A DNA stretch of 64,000 nt from Pseudomonas lurida (GTDB lineage Bacteria; Pseudomonadota; Gammaproteobacteria; Pseudomonadales; Pseudomonadaceae), in NCBI RefSeq assembly GCF_002563895.1, contig NZ_PDJB01000001.1, positions 2,401,501 to 2,465,500 of the forward strand, given 5' to 3'. Position numbers and translations under genes: made by a program. Below, piece by piece: positions 1 through 9,804 of this stretch; within the stretch, counting starts at the first letter, position 1, and each line of letters starts with the position of its first letter. The notes under the pieces are model-generated. The model searched no databases. It was not told the DNA's origin and was given only the letters and a program-made list of their open reading frames with translations.

Positions 1-417
1 TCTGACCACGTGATGGAGCGTAAAAACTACCTGTACCTGGCCCATTCCAAGCTGCGCAGTTGCAGCTATGGCCCAGAGTTGCGCGTGGGTGAGTTGCCCC
101 AGCACCTGGCGGGCACCAGTCGCATCCTGCGTAACGGCGAGGAAATCTGGCGGAACGAATTCCTCAGCGGCGAGGCCAATATGTGCCACAGCCTGGAAAA
201 CCTCGAATACCACCACTTCAAATACCGCCAGTTCCTCAAGCCCGGCGACGTGCACATCCACTTTTTCGGCACCGCCACGCTGTCATTTGCCGACGGTATA
301 CGTACCCAGGCCGGCGATGTGTTCGAGATCAGCCAGGCCGAGTTCGGCGCGCCGCTGGTCAACCGTGTCGGCAGCAGCGATGCGGCATTCGAACCCGGCG
401 ACGTCATCAGCCTTTAA
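1..417 (+). CDS. AraD1 family protein (GguC-like), C-terminal part
   Basis: The reading frame is open from the first base, so this is the C-terminal 138 residues of a gene that starts outside the window. The visible segment (YLYLAHSKLRSCSYGPEL, then KPGDVHIHFFGTATLSFADG, ending in AFEPGDVISL) matches the end of the AraD1/GguC family, fumarylacetoacetase-fold enzymes found in arabinose and galactose operons of proteobacteria. In non-phosphorylative arabinose catabolism such proteins are thought to act on the 2-keto-3-deoxy-arabonate intermediate; that role is inferred from family and context. It lies 11 bp upstream of the semialdehyde dehydrogenase and clearly heads the same transcript. Confidence 0.8.
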   Translation, partial: SDHVMERKNYLYLAHSKLRSCSYGPELRVGELPQHLAGTSRILRNGEEIWRNEFLSGEANMCHSLENLEYHHFKYRQFLKPGDVHIHFFGTATLSFADGIRTQAGDVFEISQAEFGAPLVNRVGSSDAAFEPGDVISL

Positions 418-428
418 AGGAGATCCCC

Positions 429-2009
429 ATGACCCAGTACCTCGGCCACAACTATATCGGCGGCCAGCGCAGTGCCAACGGCAGCGTCACGTTGCAAAGC
501 GTCGACGCCACCACCGGCGAAGCCTTGCCCCAGGCTTTCTACCAGGCTACGCCGCAGGAAGTCGACGCCGCCGCCAGGGCGGCCGCGCAGGCCTATCCCG
601 CCTACCGCGCCTTGAGTGCGTCGCGCCGCGCGCAGTTCCTGGACGCGGTGGCCGATGAACTGGACGCGCTGGGGGAAGATTTTGTCGAGCTGGTGTGCCG
701 CGAAACCGCGCTGCCGGCTGCGCGCATCAAGGGCGAGCGTGGGCGCACCAGCGGCCAGATGCGCCTGTTCGCCACGGTGCTGCGTCGCGGTGATTTCTAC
801 GGCGCGCGCATCGATAAGGCGTTGCCTGACCGCCAGCCGCTGCCACGCCCGGATCTACGTCAATACCGCATCGGCCTGGGGCCGGTCGCGGTGTTTGGCG
901 CGAGCAATTTCCCCCTGGCGTTTTCCACCGCGGGCGGTGACACCGCCGCCGCACTGGCAGCCGGCTGCCCGGTGGTGTTCAAGGCTCACAGCGGGCATAT
1001 GGCGACGGCAGAACGCGTCGCCGATGCGATCATCCGGGCGGCCGAGGCCACCGAGATGCCGGCGGGTGTGTTCAATATGATTTTCGGCGGTGGCGTGGGT
1101 GAAGCACTGGTCAAGCACCCGGCCATCCAGGCCGTCGGCTTTACCGGTTCGCTCAAGGGCGGCCGTGCATTGTGCGACATGGCGGCGGCACGCCCGCAAC
1201 CGATCCCGGTGTTCGCCGAGATGTCGAGCATCAACCCGGTGATCGTGCTGCCCCAGGCATTAACCGCACGGGCCGACACGGTGGCGCGCGACCTGACCGC
1301 CTCGGTGGTGCAGGGCTGCGGCCAGTTCTGCACCAACCCCGGGCTGGTCATCGGTATTGCTTCGCCTGCATTCACTGCGTTCACCCAACAGGTCGCGCAA
1401 CTGATCGGCGACCAACCACCACAGACCATGCTTAACGCGGGCACCCTGGGCAGCTATGGCAAGGGCCTGGAAAAGCTCCTGGCGCACCCTGGCATCCAGC
1501 ACCTGGCGGGGAGCAAACAGGCTGGCAATCAAGCGCAACCGCAGGTGTTCAAGGCCGATGTGCGCCTGTTGATCGAGGGCGATGAGGTGCTGCAGGAAGA
1601 AGTGTTCGGCCCCACCACGGTGTTTGTGGAAGCGGCCGACCAGGCACAGCTCAGCGCTGCCCTGCAAGGCCTGCACGGCCAACTCACGGCAACCCTCATT
1701 GGCGAACCGGCCGACCTGCAACAGTTCGCCGAACTCACGCCACTGCTGGAGCAGAAAGTGGGGCGCATCCTGCTCAACGGCTACCCGACCGGCGTGGAGG
1801 TCTGCGATTCGATGGTGCACGGCGGTCCCTACCCGGCGACCTCCGATGCCCGTGGCACCTCGGTCGGCACCTTGGCCATCGACCGTTTCCTGCGCCCGGT
1901 GTGCTTCCAGAATTACCCTGATAGCCTGCTACCCGACGCGTTGAAAAACGCCAACCCGTTGCGTATCCAGCGGCTGGTGGATGGCACGCCATCTCGCGAC
2001 CCGCTGTAA
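429..2009 (+). CDS. Aldehyde dehydrogenase (NADP+), probable alpha-ketoglutaric semialdehyde dehydrogenase
   Basis: A 526-residue aldehyde dehydrogenase. Visible features are the Rossmann segment VFGASNFPLAFSTAGGD, the general-base glutamate in VFAEMSSINPV and the catalytic cysteine in GCGQFCTNPGLV. ATG 429 was chosen because AGGAG lies just upstream and the protein then begins MTQYLGHNYIGG, as in the family; the frame is open further upstream but that part overlaps araD1. The length and the lactonase and araFGH neighbours fit the enzyme that oxidises 2-ketoglutarate semialdehyde to 2-ketoglutarate, the last step of oxidative pentose degradation. A different sugar-acid aldehyde substrate is possible. 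Confidence 0.85.
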   Translation: MTQYLGHNYIGGQRSANGSVTLQSVDATTGEALPQAFYQATPQEVDAAARAAAQAYPAYRALSASRRAQFLDAVADELDALGEDFVELVCRETALPAARIKGERGRTSGQMRLFATVLRRGDFYGARIDKALPDRQPLPRPDLRQYRIGLGPVAVFGASNFPLAFSTAGGDTAAALAAGCPVVFKAHSGHMATAERVADAIIRAAEATEMPAGVFNMIFGGGVGEALVKHPAIQAVGFTGSLKGGRALCDMAAARPQPIPVFAEMSSINPVIVLPQALTARADTVARDLTASVVQGCGQFCTNPGLVIGIASPAFTAFTQQVAQLIGDQPPQTMLNAGTLGSYGKGLEKLLAHPGIQHLAGSKQAGNQAQPQVFKADVRLLIEGDEVLQEEVFGPTTVFVEAADQAQLSAALQGLHGQLTATLIGEPADLQQFAELTPLLEQKVGRILLNGYPTGVEVCDSMVHGGPYPATSDARGTSVGTLAIDRFLRPVCFQNYPDSLLPDALKNANPLRIQRLVDGTPSRDPL

Positions 2010-2045
2010 CGCGCACCTGAGAAGAATAAAAATCCAGGAGGCATC

Positions 2046-2909
2046 ATGTCGTGTATCGCCGTTACCCCGCACCGTGCACAGTTGGGCGAAGGTCCGTTCT
2101 GGGATGCGCCCACCCAGGCACTGTATTGGGTGAATATCGCCGGCAAGCAGGCGCTGCGCCTGATGGGCGGGCAGTTGCAGGTGTGGCAGTTGCCGGAGCA
2201 TGTCTCGGCGTTCATCCCGTGTGAACGCGGCGATGCCTTGGTGACCTTGAGCAGTGGCGTGTATCGCCTCGACCTGGTCACCGAGGCCCTGACCCTGCTG
2301 TGCGTGGCCGACCCACAAGCAGGCAACCGTGGCAACGAAGCACGCTGCGATGCCCAGGGCCGCCTGTGGCTGGGCACGATGCAGAACAACATTGGCGAGC
2401 AGGGTGAAGACCTGCCCATTACCCGACGTTCCGGCGGCCTGTTTCGCATCGATGCCGATGCGCAGGTCACGCCGTTGCTCAGCGGCCTGGGCATTCCCAA
2501 CACCTTGCTGTGGAGTGATGACGGCCGCCAGGTGCATTTCGGCGACAGCCTGGACGGTACGCTGTACCGGCATGCTATCCAGCCAGGCGGCCAGCTCGAC
2601 CCCGCGCAAACGTGGTTCGGCCCACACGAGCGTGGCGGGCCGGACGGCTCCGCCATGGACGTTGAAGGCTATATCTGGAACGCCCGCTGGGACGGCAGTT
2701 GCCTGTTGCGCCTGACACCCGAGGGCGAGGTGGACCGTATCGTCGAACTGCCCGTCAGCCGCCCCACTAGTTGCGTGTTTGGTGGCCCGAACCTCACCAC
2801 CCTGTACATCACCAGTGCTGCCAGCCCCTTGGATCACCCCTTGGATGGCGCGGTACTGGCGATGGAAGTCGATGTCGCGGGAAAACCCTGTCATCGCTTC
2901 GCCGGCTAA
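2046..2909 (+). CDS. SMP-30/gluconolactonase family sugar lactonase
   Basis: A 287-residue beta-propeller lactonase of the SMP-30/regucalcin family. The N-terminal metal-ligand motif LGEGPFWD is present, as are RGNEARCDAQGRLWLGTM and the metal-ligand region GIPNTLLWSDD. It probably hydrolyses L-arabino-1,4-lactone made by the sugar dehydrogenase. The start ATG has AGGAGG five bases upstream. It lies 36 bp after the semialdehyde dehydrogenase and 37 bp before the binding-protein gene, within the arabinose operon. No signal peptide is visible, so it should be cytoplasmic. Substrate assignment is by context. Confidence 0.85.
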   Translation: MSCIAVTPHRAQLGEGPFWDAPTQALYWVNIAGKQALRLMGGQLQVWQLPEHVSAFIPCERGDALVTLSSGVYRLDLVTEALTLLCVADPQAGNRGNEARCDAQGRLWLGTMQNNIGEQGEDLPITRRSGGLFRIDADAQVTPLLSGLGIPNTLLWSDDGRQVHFGDSLDGTLYRHAIQPGGQLDPAQTWFGPHERGGPDGSAMDVEGYIWNARWDGSCLLRLTPEGEVDRIVELPVSRPTSCVFGGPNLTTLYITSAASPLDHPLDGAVLAMEVDVAGKPCHRFAG

Positions 2910-2946
2910 ACCCAAGACTTGAAAACAACAACAAGGAGTCACCCGT

Positions 2947-3951
2947 ATGAATCGTCGTCGTCGTTTGCGTTCCCTGTGCTGTGCCGCCGTGGCGGTCTCG
3001 GCCATGAGCTTGAGTGGCCTGCTACTGGCCGCTGAGGAAGTGAAGATCGGTTTCCTGGTCAAGCAGGCTGAAGAGCCGTGGTTCCAGACCGAATGGGCAT
3101 TTGCCGAAAAAGCCGGCAAGGAACATGGCTTTACTGTGATCAAGATCGCCGTGCCCGACGGTGAAAAAACCCTGTCGGCCATCGACAGCCTGGCCGCCAA
3201 CGGCGCCAAGGGGTTTGTGATCTGCCCGCCGGATGTGTCACTCGGCCCGGCCATCGTCGCCAAGGCCAAGGCCAATGGCCTGAAAGTCATTGCCGTGGAT
3301 GACCGTTTCGTCGATGCCAAGGGGGCCTTCATGGAAGACGTGCCGTACCTGGGCATGGCCGCCTTTGAAGTCGGCCAGAAGCAGGGCGCCGCGATGGCCG
3401 CCGAAGCGAAAAAACGCGGGTGGGACTGGAAGGACACCTACGCGGTGATCAACACGTTCAACGAACTCGATACCGGTAAGAAGCGCACCGACGGCTCCGT
3501 CAAATCCCTGGAAGAAGCCGGCATTCCCAAGGACCACATCCTGTTCACCGCCGCCAAGACCCTCGACGTACCCGGCAGCATGGACGCCACCAACTCCGCC
3601 CTGGTCAAGCTGCCCAGCGGCGCAAAAAACCTGATCATCGGCGGCATGAACGACAACACCGTGCTCGGCGGCGTACGCGCTACCGAAAGCGCCGGCTTCA
3701 AGGCCGCCAATGTGATCGGCATCGGCATCAATGGCACTGACGCCATCGGCGAACTTAAAAAGCCTAGCAGCGGCTTCTTCGGCTCGATGCTGCCTAGCCC
3801 GCATATCGAGGGCTACAACACCGCGTTGATGATGTTCGAGTGGGTCACCAAGGGCACCGAGCCTGCGAAGTACACGGCCATGGACGAAGTCACCCTGATC
3901 ACCCGTGAGAACTTCCAGGCAGAACTGACCAAGATCGGGTTGTGGCAATGA
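2947..3951 (+). CDS. araF: Arabinose-type ABC transporter substrate-binding protein
   Basis: A 334-residue periplasmic sugar-binding protein. The N-terminus is a classic Sec signal (a run of arginines, then [15 protein letters not shown], cleavage probably after LLAAE). The mature part starts [19 protein letters not shown], as in AraF-type L-arabinose-binding proteins, and carries the two-lobe periplasmic-binding-protein fold of the LacI/ribose-binding class. AGGAG precedes the ATG. Its stop overlaps the start of the ATPase gene (ATGA), so the two are translationally coupled. L-Arabinose is the likely ligand from similarity and operon content. Confidence 0.88.
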   Translation: MNRRRRLRSLCCAAVAVSAMSLSGLLLAAEEVKIGFLVKQAEEPWFQTEWAFAEKAGKEHGFTVIKIAVPDGEKTLSAIDSLAANGAKGFVICPPDVSLGPAIVAKAKANGLKVIAVDDRFVDAKGAFMEDVPYLGMAAFEVGQKQGAAMAAEAKKRGWDWKDTYAVINTFNELDTGKKRTDGSVKSLEEAGIPKDHILFTAAKTLDVPGSMDATNSALVKLPSGAKNLIIGGMNDNTVLGGVRATESAGFKAANVIGIGINGTDAIGELKKPSSGFFGSMLPSPHIEGYNTALMMFEWVTKGTEPAKYTAMDEVTLITRENFQAELTKIGLWQ

Positions 3952-5450
3952 CCGCTGCCGTCCTTCGGTTTGACGGCATCGGCAAAACCTTTCCCGGGGT
4001 CAAGGCGCTGGATGGCATCAGCTTCAGCGCCCACCCAGGGCAAGTGCACGCCTTGATGGGCGAGAACGGCGCGGGCAAGTCGACGCTGTTGAAGATCCTC
4101 GGCGGCGCCTACATCCCCAGTACCGGCACGCTGCGGATCGGCGAGCAGACCATGGCCTTCAAGAACGCCGCCGACAGCATTGCCAGCGGCGTGGCGGTGA
4201 TCCATCAGGAACTGCACCTGGTGCCGGAAATGACGGTGGCCGAGAACCTGTTCCTCGGGCACTTGCCGTCGCGTCTTGGCGTGGTCAACCGAAGCCTGCT
4301 GCGCCAGCAGGCACTGGCCTGCCTGAAGGGCCTGGCGGATGAAATCGATCCGGCAGAAAAACTCGGTCGCCTGTCGCTCGGCCAGCGCCAGCTGGTGGAA
4401 ATCGCCAAGGCGTTGTCCCGTGGCGCCCAGGTAATCGCCTTTGACGAGCCCACCAGTAGCCTGTCTGCACGGGAGATCGACCGCTTGATGGCGATCATCA
4501 CCCGCCTGCGCGACGAGGGCAAAGTGGTGCTCTACGTGTCCCACCGCATGGAGGAGGTGTTCCGCATCTGCAACGCCGTGACGGTGTTCAAGGACGGCCG
4601 CTACGTGCGTACGTTCGAGGACATGAGTGCGCTGACCCACGACCAGTTGGTGACGTGCATGGTGGGCCGCGATATCCAGGATATCTACGACTACCGCCCG
4701 CGTGAGCAGGGCGAAGTGGCGCTGAAGGTCACTGGCCTGCTGGGGCCCGGCCTGCGTGAGCCGATCAGTTTCTCGGTGCGCAAGGGCGAGATTCTGGGCC
4801 TGTTCGGACTGGTGGGCGCCGGGCGAACGGAGCTGTTTCGCCTGCTCAGTGGCCTGGAGCGCGCCAGCGCCGGGCAACTGGAACTCTGCGGCAAGCCCCT
4901 GCACTTGCAGTCACCTCGCGATGCCATCGCCGCTGGCGTGTTGTTGTGCCCGGAGGACCGCAAGAAAGAGGGCATCATTCCACTGTCCAGCGTCGCCGAG
5001 AACATCAATATCAGTGCACGTGGGGCCCATTCCACGTTCGGCTGGCTGCTGCGCGATGGCTGGGAAAAGGGCAACGCCGACCAGCAGATCAAGGCCATGA
5101 AGGTCAAGACGCCCAACGCGACGCAGAAGATCATGTACCTGTCGGGCGGCAATCAACAGAAGGCCATTCTCGGTCGTTGGCTGTCGATGCCGATGAAGGT
5201 GTTGCTGTTGGACGAACCGACCCGTGGCATCGATATCGGCGCCAAGGCCGAGATCTACCAGATCATTCATAACCTCGCGGCCCAGGGCATTGCCGTGATT
5301 GTGGTGTCCAGCGACCTGATGGAAGTGATGGGCATCTCCGACCGCATCCTGGTGCTGTGCGAAGGCGCAATGCGGGGTGAGCAAACTCGCGAACACGCCA
5401 CTGAATCCAACCTGCTGCAACTGGCCCTGCCGCGCAGCCTGGCGAACTGA
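3948..5450 (+). CDS. araG: L-arabinose ABC transporter ATP-binding protein
   Basis: A 500-residue ATPase with two ABC domains. Domain 1 has Walker [10 protein letters not shown], signature LSLGQRQ and Walker [11 protein letters not shown]. Domain 2 has a degenerate P-loop (GLVGAGRTE), signature LSGGNQQ and Walker [13 protein letters not shown]. This asymmetry is normal for the AraG/RbsA/MglA family. ATG 3948 was chosen because it overlaps the upstream stop as ATGA; a GTG two codons earlier is also in frame. It energises the importer formed with the binding protein before it and the permease after it. Confidence 0.92.
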   Translation: MTAAVLRFDGIGKTFPGVKALDGISFSAHPGQVHALMGENGAGKSTLLKILGGAYIPSTGTLRIGEQTMAFKNAADSIASGVAVIHQELHLVPEMTVAENLFLGHLPSRLGVVNRSLLRQQALACLKGLADEIDPAEKLGRLSLGQRQLVEIAKALSRGAQVIAFDEPTSSLSAREIDRLMAIITRLRDEGKVVLYVSHRMEEVFRICNAVTVFKDGRYVRTFEDMSALTHDQLVTCMVGRDIQDIYDYRPREQGEVALKVTGLLGPGLREPISFSVRKGEILGLFGLVGAGRTELFRLLSGLERASAGQLELCGKPLHLQSPRDAIAAGVLLCPEDRKKEGIIPLSSVAENINISARGAHSTFGWLLRDGWEKGNADQQIKAMKVKTPNATQKIMYLSGGNQQKAILGRWLSMPMKVLLLDEPTRGIDIGAKAEIYQIIHNLAAQGIAVIVVSSDLMEVMGISDRILVLCEGAMRGEQTREHATESNLLQLALPRSLAN

Positions 5451-5459
5451 GAGACGATT

Positions 5460-6428
5460 ATGACCACTCAACACAATGTGCTGCCCACCGCGCGCAAGCC
5501 CCTGGACCTGCGCGCACTGCTGGACAATTGGGCCATGCTATTGGCGGCCGTGAGTATCTTTTTGCTGTGCGCGTTGCTCATCGACAACTTCCTCTCACCG
5601 TTGAACATGCGCGGGCTGGGCCTGGCGATTTCCACCGTGGGCATCGCCGCCTGCACCATGCTGTTCTGCCTGGCGTCGGGGCATTTCGACCTGTCGGTGG
5701 GCTCGGTGATTGCCTGCGCCGGGGTGGTCGCGGCGATTGTGATGCGCGACACCGACAGCGTCATGCTGGGCATTGGCGCTGCGTTGCTGATGGGCCTGAT
5801 GGTAGGGCTGATCAACGGCATCGTGATCGCCAAGCTACGGGTCAATGCGCTGATCACCACCTTGGCGACCATGCAGATCGTGCGTGGCCTGGCGTACATT
5901 TTTGCCAACGGCAAGGCCGTGGGCGTGTCCCAGGATCAGTTCTTTATCTTCGGCAACGGCCAACTGCTGGGCGTGCCGGTGCCGATCCTGATTACCGTCC
6001 TGTGCTTCCTGTTCTTCGGCTGGCTGCTCAACTACACCACGTATGGGCGCAACACCATGGCCATCGGCGGCAACCCGGAAGCGGCGTTGCTGGCAGGGGT
6101 GAATGTAGACCGCACCAAGATCCTGATCTTCGCCGTGCATGGGGTGATCGGCGCGTTGGCCGGGGTGATCCTGGCTTCGCGCATGACGTCCGGCCAGCCC
6201 ATGATCGGCCAGGGCTTCGAGCTGACGGTGATCTCGGCGTGTGTGCTGGGCGGGGTGTCGTTGAGCGGCGGGGTAGGCATGATCCGCCACGTGATTGCCG
6301 GTGTACTGATCCTGGCGATCATCGAGAATGCGATGAACCTGAAGAACATCGACACGTTCTACCAGTACGTGATCCGGGGCTCGATCCTGCTGCTGGCCGT
6401 CGTCATCGACCGCATGAAACAACGCTGA
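5460..6428 (+). CDS. araH: L-arabinose ABC transporter permease
   Basis: A 322-residue inner-membrane permease of the AraH/RbsC family with about eight to ten hydrophobic segments. Recognisable family segments are SGHFDLSVGSVIACAGVVA, GLINGIVIAKLRVNALITTL and GGVSLSGGVGMIRHVIAGVL. It starts 9 bp after the ATPase gene and ends the importer operon. A G/C-rich palindrome follows the stop and may separate it from the convergent epimerase gene. Confidence 0.92.
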   Translation: MTTQHNVLPTARKPLDLRALLDNWAMLLAAVSIFLLCALLIDNFLSPLNMRGLGLAISTVGIAACTMLFCLASGHFDLSVGSVIACAGVVAAIVMRDTDSVMLGIGAALLMGLMVGLINGIVIAKLRVNALITTLATMQIVRGLAYIFANGKAVGVSQDQFFIFGNGQLLGVPVPILITVLCFLFFGWLLNYTTYGRNTMAIGGNPEAALLAGVNVDRTKILIFAVHGVIGALAGVILASRMTSGQPMIGQGFELTVISACVLGGVSLSGGVGMIRHVIAGVLILAIIENAMNLKNIDTFYQYVIRGSILLLAVVIDRMKQR

Positions 6429-6453
6429 ACCGCTTGTCATGTGAGGCTCAAAA

Positions 6454-6481
6454 TGGGGGAGGGGGCAAGCCCCCTCCCACA
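6454..6481. repeat. REP-like palindrome between araH and galM
   Basis: TGGGGGAGGGGGCAAGCCCC continues into CTCCCACA, a near-perfect hairpin of the Pseudomonas REP type between two convergent genes. It probably acts as a bidirectional transcription end; no strong T-run follows. Confidence 0.7.
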
Positions 6482-6492
6482 GTAAAGCGGTT

Positions 6493-7641
6493 TTAATCGG
6501 CGGTGAATTTGAAGACGGTGTTCTGGGTGTAAGTCTGCCCTGGGTTCAGGCGGGTCGAGGCAAACTTGGGTTGGTTGGGCGCATCCGGAAAATGCTGGGT
6601 CTCGAGTGTGAACCCACTCCAATGCTGATACGTCTTGCCAGCCTTGCCCTTCACCGAACCATCGAGGAAGTTACTGGTATAAAACTGTACCCCAGGCTCC
6701 GTGGTAAACAGCTGCAACCGCCGCCCGGACGCAGGGTCGTGCACCTCGGCCGCCAACTGCTTCACATCGCCTTTGGTATCCAGCGCCCAGTTGAAGTCGA
6801 ACCCACCCTGTTTCGGTTCGGCGAATTTGAGCTGCGGGTGATCTTCCTTGATGTGCTGGCCGATCGGTGTGGGTTTCAGGAAGTCCATCGGCGTGCCCTT
6901 GACGGGCGCCAGTTCGCCGGTGGGAATCAGCGTCGCATTCACCGGTGTGTAATGGCTGGCATGCAAGGTCGCCACCTGCTTGAGGATGTCGCCATTCCCC
7001 GCGCCGGCCAGGTTGAAATAGCTGTGGTTAGTGAGGTTGAGCACCGTCGGTTTATCGGTGGTGGCGGTGTAGTCGATGTGCAATTCGTTGCGGTCATTGA
7101 GGCGGTAGGTGACTTCGGTCTTCAGGTTGCCCGGAAAGCCCATCTCGCCGTCCTTGGACAGGTAGCTCAGCTTCACGCCGACCGAGTCCTTGTCCTTGAT
7201 CGACTCGGCCTTCCACACGTGTTTGTCGAAGCCTTGTGCGCCGCCATGCAGCGAATTGGGCCCGTCGTTGAGTGGCACCTGGTAGCGTTTGCCGTCGAGC
7301 TCGAAGGCACCGCCGGCCAGGCGATTGCCGAAGCGTCCGATGGTGGCGCCGAAAAACGCGGTGCCGCTTTGATAGCCTTGCACGTCATCGAAGCCCAGCA
7401 CGACGTCTTCGACCTTGCCGTGTTTGTCCGGCACCGCCAGCGACTGCAACACACCGCCGTAGGTGATCACGGTGGCTTGCATGCCGTGGCTGTTACGCAA
7501 GATGTACTGTTCGACGGCGGTGCCGTCGTTGGTTTTGCCGAAAGGTTTGTGCTCGCTGCTGAGGCCTGCAGCCTGGGCGCCGCCACTGGCGATCAGCATG
7601 GACATCGCCAAGCCCGAGAGCAGGTATCGAGGGTGCTTCAT
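6493..7641 (-). CDS. galM: Aldose 1-epimerase, exported
   Basis: A 382-residue aldose 1-epimerase (mutarotase). A Sec signal peptide is visible (LLSGLAMSMLIASGGAQAA), so this is the periplasmic form. Family segments include VITYGGVLQSLAVPDKHG, ATIGRFGNRLAGG, LNLTNHSYFNLAGAG (with the catalytic His) and PGVQFYTSNFLDG, with the catalytic Glu near FTLETQHFPD. It interconverts sugar anomers, which would supply the correct anomer to the importer or dehydrogenase. It is convergent with araH and divergent from the downstream SDR gene, sharing a 138-bp A/T-rich intergenic region. Confidence 0.9.
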   Translation of the reverse strand: MKHPRYLLSGLAMSMLIASGGAQAAGLSSEHKPFGKTNDGTAVEQYILRNSHGMQATVITYGGVLQSLAVPDKHGKVEDVVLGFDDVQGYQSGTAFFGATIGRFGNRLAGGAFELDGKRYQVPLNDGPNSLHGGAQGFDKHVWKAESIKDKDSVGVKLSYLSKDGEMGFPGNLKTEVTYRLNDRNELHIDYTATTDKPTVLNLTNHSYFNLAGAGNGDILKQVATLHASHYTPVNATLIPTGELAPVKGTPMDFLKPTPIGQHIKEDHPQLKFAEPKQGGFDFNWALDTKGDVKQLAAEVHDPASGRRLQLFTTEPGVQFYTSNFLDGSVKGKAGKTYQHWSGFTLETQHFPDAPNQPKFASTRLNPGQTYTQNTVFKFTAD

Positions 7642-7779
7642 GATCGAACTTCCTTTTGTTGTTTTGAGTGGAATAGTTCTACTAATGTGCGATATTTTGT
7701 CGATTGGACAGCGAATTTATAGCCTTTAACGCCATTTTTGCAAAATAAAATAAGACTAATTAAGTGAGGCACCTCTTAT

Positions 7780-8547
7780 ATGAACACTCGGCACGCGGTT
7801 TACCCCGACCTTGAAGGCAAGGCTGTCCTGATCTCGGGAGGCGCCTCGGGTATTGGCGAATTCATGGTGCGCGCCTTCGCCGCGCAGGGCGCCAAGGTCG
7901 GCTTTGTCGACCGCGCACAAAGCCAGGGCGAGCGCCTGGCGGCGCTGTTGAGTTCGCGGGGGCATACGGTGGAGTTCGTGAATTGCGACATCACGGATGA
8001 GATCGCCTACAAAGCCGCCATTGGACGTTTCGAACACTCCCTGGGGCCCATCACTGTGCTGGTGAACAACGCCGCCAATGATGTGCGCCACACCCTGGAA
8101 GAAGTCGACTCGGAGATGTTCGACCGGCTCATCTCCGTCAACCTGAAACACGCGTTCTTCGCCGCCAAGGCCGTGGTGCCAATGATGAAAAGTGCGGGCG
8201 GTGGGGCGATCATCAACCTCGGGTCGGTCGGCTGGATGATGGCCTCCGCCGGCTACCCGGTGTACGCCGCCAGCAAGGCCGCCGCCCACGGCATGACCCG
8301 CGCGCTCGCCCGGGAACTGGGGCCGAGCCGCATCCGTGTGAATACGCTGGTGCCGGGTTGGGTGATGACAGAAAAACAACTGGCGATGTGGGTCGACGAT
8401 GCCGCGAAGGAATTGATCAGCCGCAGCCAGTGCCTGCCAGGCAGCGTGCTGCCGGAGCACATTGCCAATATGGCGTTGTTCCTGGCCTCTGATGCATCGG
8501 CGATGTGTTCGGCGCAGAACTTTATCGTGGATGGTGGGTGGGTCTGA
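7780..8547 (+). CDS. SDR family sugar dehydrogenase (probable L-arabinose/galactose 1-dehydrogenase)
   Basis: A 255-residue short-chain dehydrogenase. The cofactor motif is GGASGIG, the NNAAN motif is present, Ser is in NLGSVGWMMA and the catalytic YxxxK is in YAASKAAAHG. The protein ends with the SDR-typical IVDGGWV. Beside the arabinose transport and catabolic genes it is the best candidate for the first oxidation, aldose to aldonolactone; this is inference from context. It is transcribed away from galM, so both may be controlled from the A/T-rich region 7642-7779. Confidence 0.75.
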   Translation: MNTRHAVYPDLEGKAVLISGGASGIGEFMVRAFAAQGAKVGFVDRAQSQGERLAALLSSRGHTVEFVNCDITDEIAYKAAIGRFEHSLGPITVLVNNAANDVRHTLEEVDSEMFDRLISVNLKHAFFAAKAVVPMMKSAGGGAIINLGSVGWMMASAGYPVYAASKAAAHGMTRALARELGPSRIRVNTLVPGWVMTEKQLAMWVDDAAKELISRSQCLPGSVLPEHIANMALFLASDASAMCSAQNFIVDGGWV

Positions 8548-8592
8548 GCCGGCCCCGTTGCGCCAGGCAACACTGACTCACGGTGGCAGAGA

Positions 8593-8630
8593 GCTTATGT
8601 GGGAGCGGGCTTGCCCGCTCCCACATAAGC
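8593..8630. terminator. Perfect 18-bp stem REP hairpin, convergent gene end
   Basis: Arms 8593-8610 and 8613-8630 are perfectly complementary (18 bp) with a 2-base TT loop and contain the REP core GTGGGAGCGGGCTTGCCCGC. It sits between the convergent SDR and GST genes and is likely to stop transcription from both sides. Confidence 0.7.
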
Positions 8631-8644
8631 CCGCTCTGGGTGGT

Positions 8645-9241
8645 TTATTCGATGGGGTAACGCTTGAACGCCGGGTGCTGTTCCAGCCGCTCTGCGTGGC
8701 GCTTGAGGTTGGGAAAGGCATCCGCCTTGACCACCGAGCCTACGGTGAACTGGCTGAACGACCAGGCCACCGCCGCAGTAATCGACGCCTGGGTCAGTGC
8801 TCCACTGTCAGCCAGTTGCTGGTCCAGCAGTGAATAGGCGGCCAGTAATTGGCCGCTGATGCGGTCGAGCCAGGGCGCATGCAGTTTCTCGGCGGGGCGC
8901 AGGTTGTGTTCGTAGACGATCTGTACGCTTTTCTCGCAGGCCGCCAGCGCCAGGCCAAGTACCTGCAGGTCCTGGGCGCGCGCGGCGGGCTGTTGCGCGA
9001 GCAGCTTCTTGTTATCCGGGGCGAGGGCTTCCAGGTAGTCGAGGATCAGGCTGGAGTCCATCAGCACCGTGCCATCGTCCAGCACCAGGGTCGGGGCCTT
9101 GACCACCGGGTTGATCTGGGCGAACTCGCTGAAGGCGCGGAACACCGACAGCGGTTCATGCACAAAGTCCACCCCGTACACGTCCAGGGAAATAGCCACG
9201 CGGCGTACGTAGGGCGAGTCCAGCATGCCGATCAGTTTCAT
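8645..9241 (-). CDS. Glutathione S-transferase family protein
   Basis: A 198-residue GST. The N-terminal thioredoxin-like domain starts MKLIGMLDSPYVRRVAISL and includes the cis-proline region VKAPTLVLDDG and the glutathione-contact segment LMDSSLILDYL. A helical C-terminal domain follows. The frame is open 63 codons further upstream, but ATG 9241 gives the canonical GST N-terminus and follows AATGGAGGCTTC, a good ribosome site. It ends against the 8593-8630 hairpin. Its substrate cannot be told from sequence. Confidence 0.87.
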   Translation of the reverse strand: MKLIGMLDSPYVRRVAISLDVYGVDFVHEPLSVFRAFSEFAQINPVVKAPTLVLDDGTVLMDSSLILDYLEALAPDNKKLLAQQPAARAQDLQVLGLALAACEKSVQIVYEHNLRPAEKLHAPWLDRISGQLLAAYSLLDQQLADSGALTQASITAAVAWSFSQFTVGSVVKADAFPNLKRHAERLEQHPAFKRYPIE

Positions 9242-9270
9242 GAAGCCTCCATTGCGCTCGAAGGGATGGC

Positions 9271-9804
9271 TCAAGAGAGTAAGGGCGCAGGATCGGCCTG
9301 CGCAATGGCCTCCCGAAGTTGTCGGTAGGCGACCACCAGTTGCTCCAGGCTGAACGCCAGGTTGCGTCCACTGGGGTTCGGTAGCACCCACACCGACGCG
9401 CCGCCCAGCCGCTGCGGCTGCAACCCCCACTCAATCTCGCGCTTACCGGACAGCGCGCTGTAGCCAGCCTTGCCGAGAAAGGCCACGAAACGGGGGGCAT
9501 GGCGTTGGATTTTGTGTTCAAACGCTGCTGCCGCATCGGTGAACTCATGCCGTGCCAGCTCGCCAGCGCTTGCGGTGGGGCGCTCAACAACCGTCGTCAG
9601 GCCACAGTGACAGTGCAGCAACGTACGGCCGTCCTCAGGGCGGATTTCATCGGGTGTAAAGCCCGCCAGGTGCACGGTGCGCCAGAAGCGATTGCTGCGA
9701 TTGGCAAAGTGCAGGCCCAGGGCGGCGGAGCCCTTGCCGGGGTTGATGCCGCAGAACACCACGTCCAGGTGGTCGGCCAGGATGTCGTCGAGGCGGTCGT
9801 TCAT
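9271..9804 (-). CDS. mug: G/U mismatch-specific DNA glycosylase
   Basis: A 177-residue uracil-DNA-glycosylase-superfamily enzyme of the Mug/TDG type. The water-activating motif GINPG appears in VVFCGINPGKGSA, and the DNA-intercalation motif NPSG in WVLPNPSGRN; SNRFWR and CGLTTVVERPT also match E. coli Mug. It excises uracil or thymine analogues opposite guanine. ATG 9804 overlaps the stop of the upstream LysR gene (ATGA), indicating coupled translation, an unusual partner for a repair enzyme. Confidence 0.92.
   Translation of the reverse strand: MNDRLDDILADHLDVVFCGINPGKGSAALGLHFANRSNRFWRTVHLAGFTPDEIRPEDGRTLLHCHCGLTTVVERPTASAGELARHEFTDAAAAFEHKIQRHAPRFVAFLGKAGYSALSGKREIEWGLQPQRLGGASVWVLPNPSGRNLAFSLEQLVVAYRQLREAIAQADPAPLLS

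Noticed and set aside
1929..3437. A 502-codon minus-strand frame
   Set aside because: Antisense to the lactonase and sugar-binding-protein genes; no family similarity.
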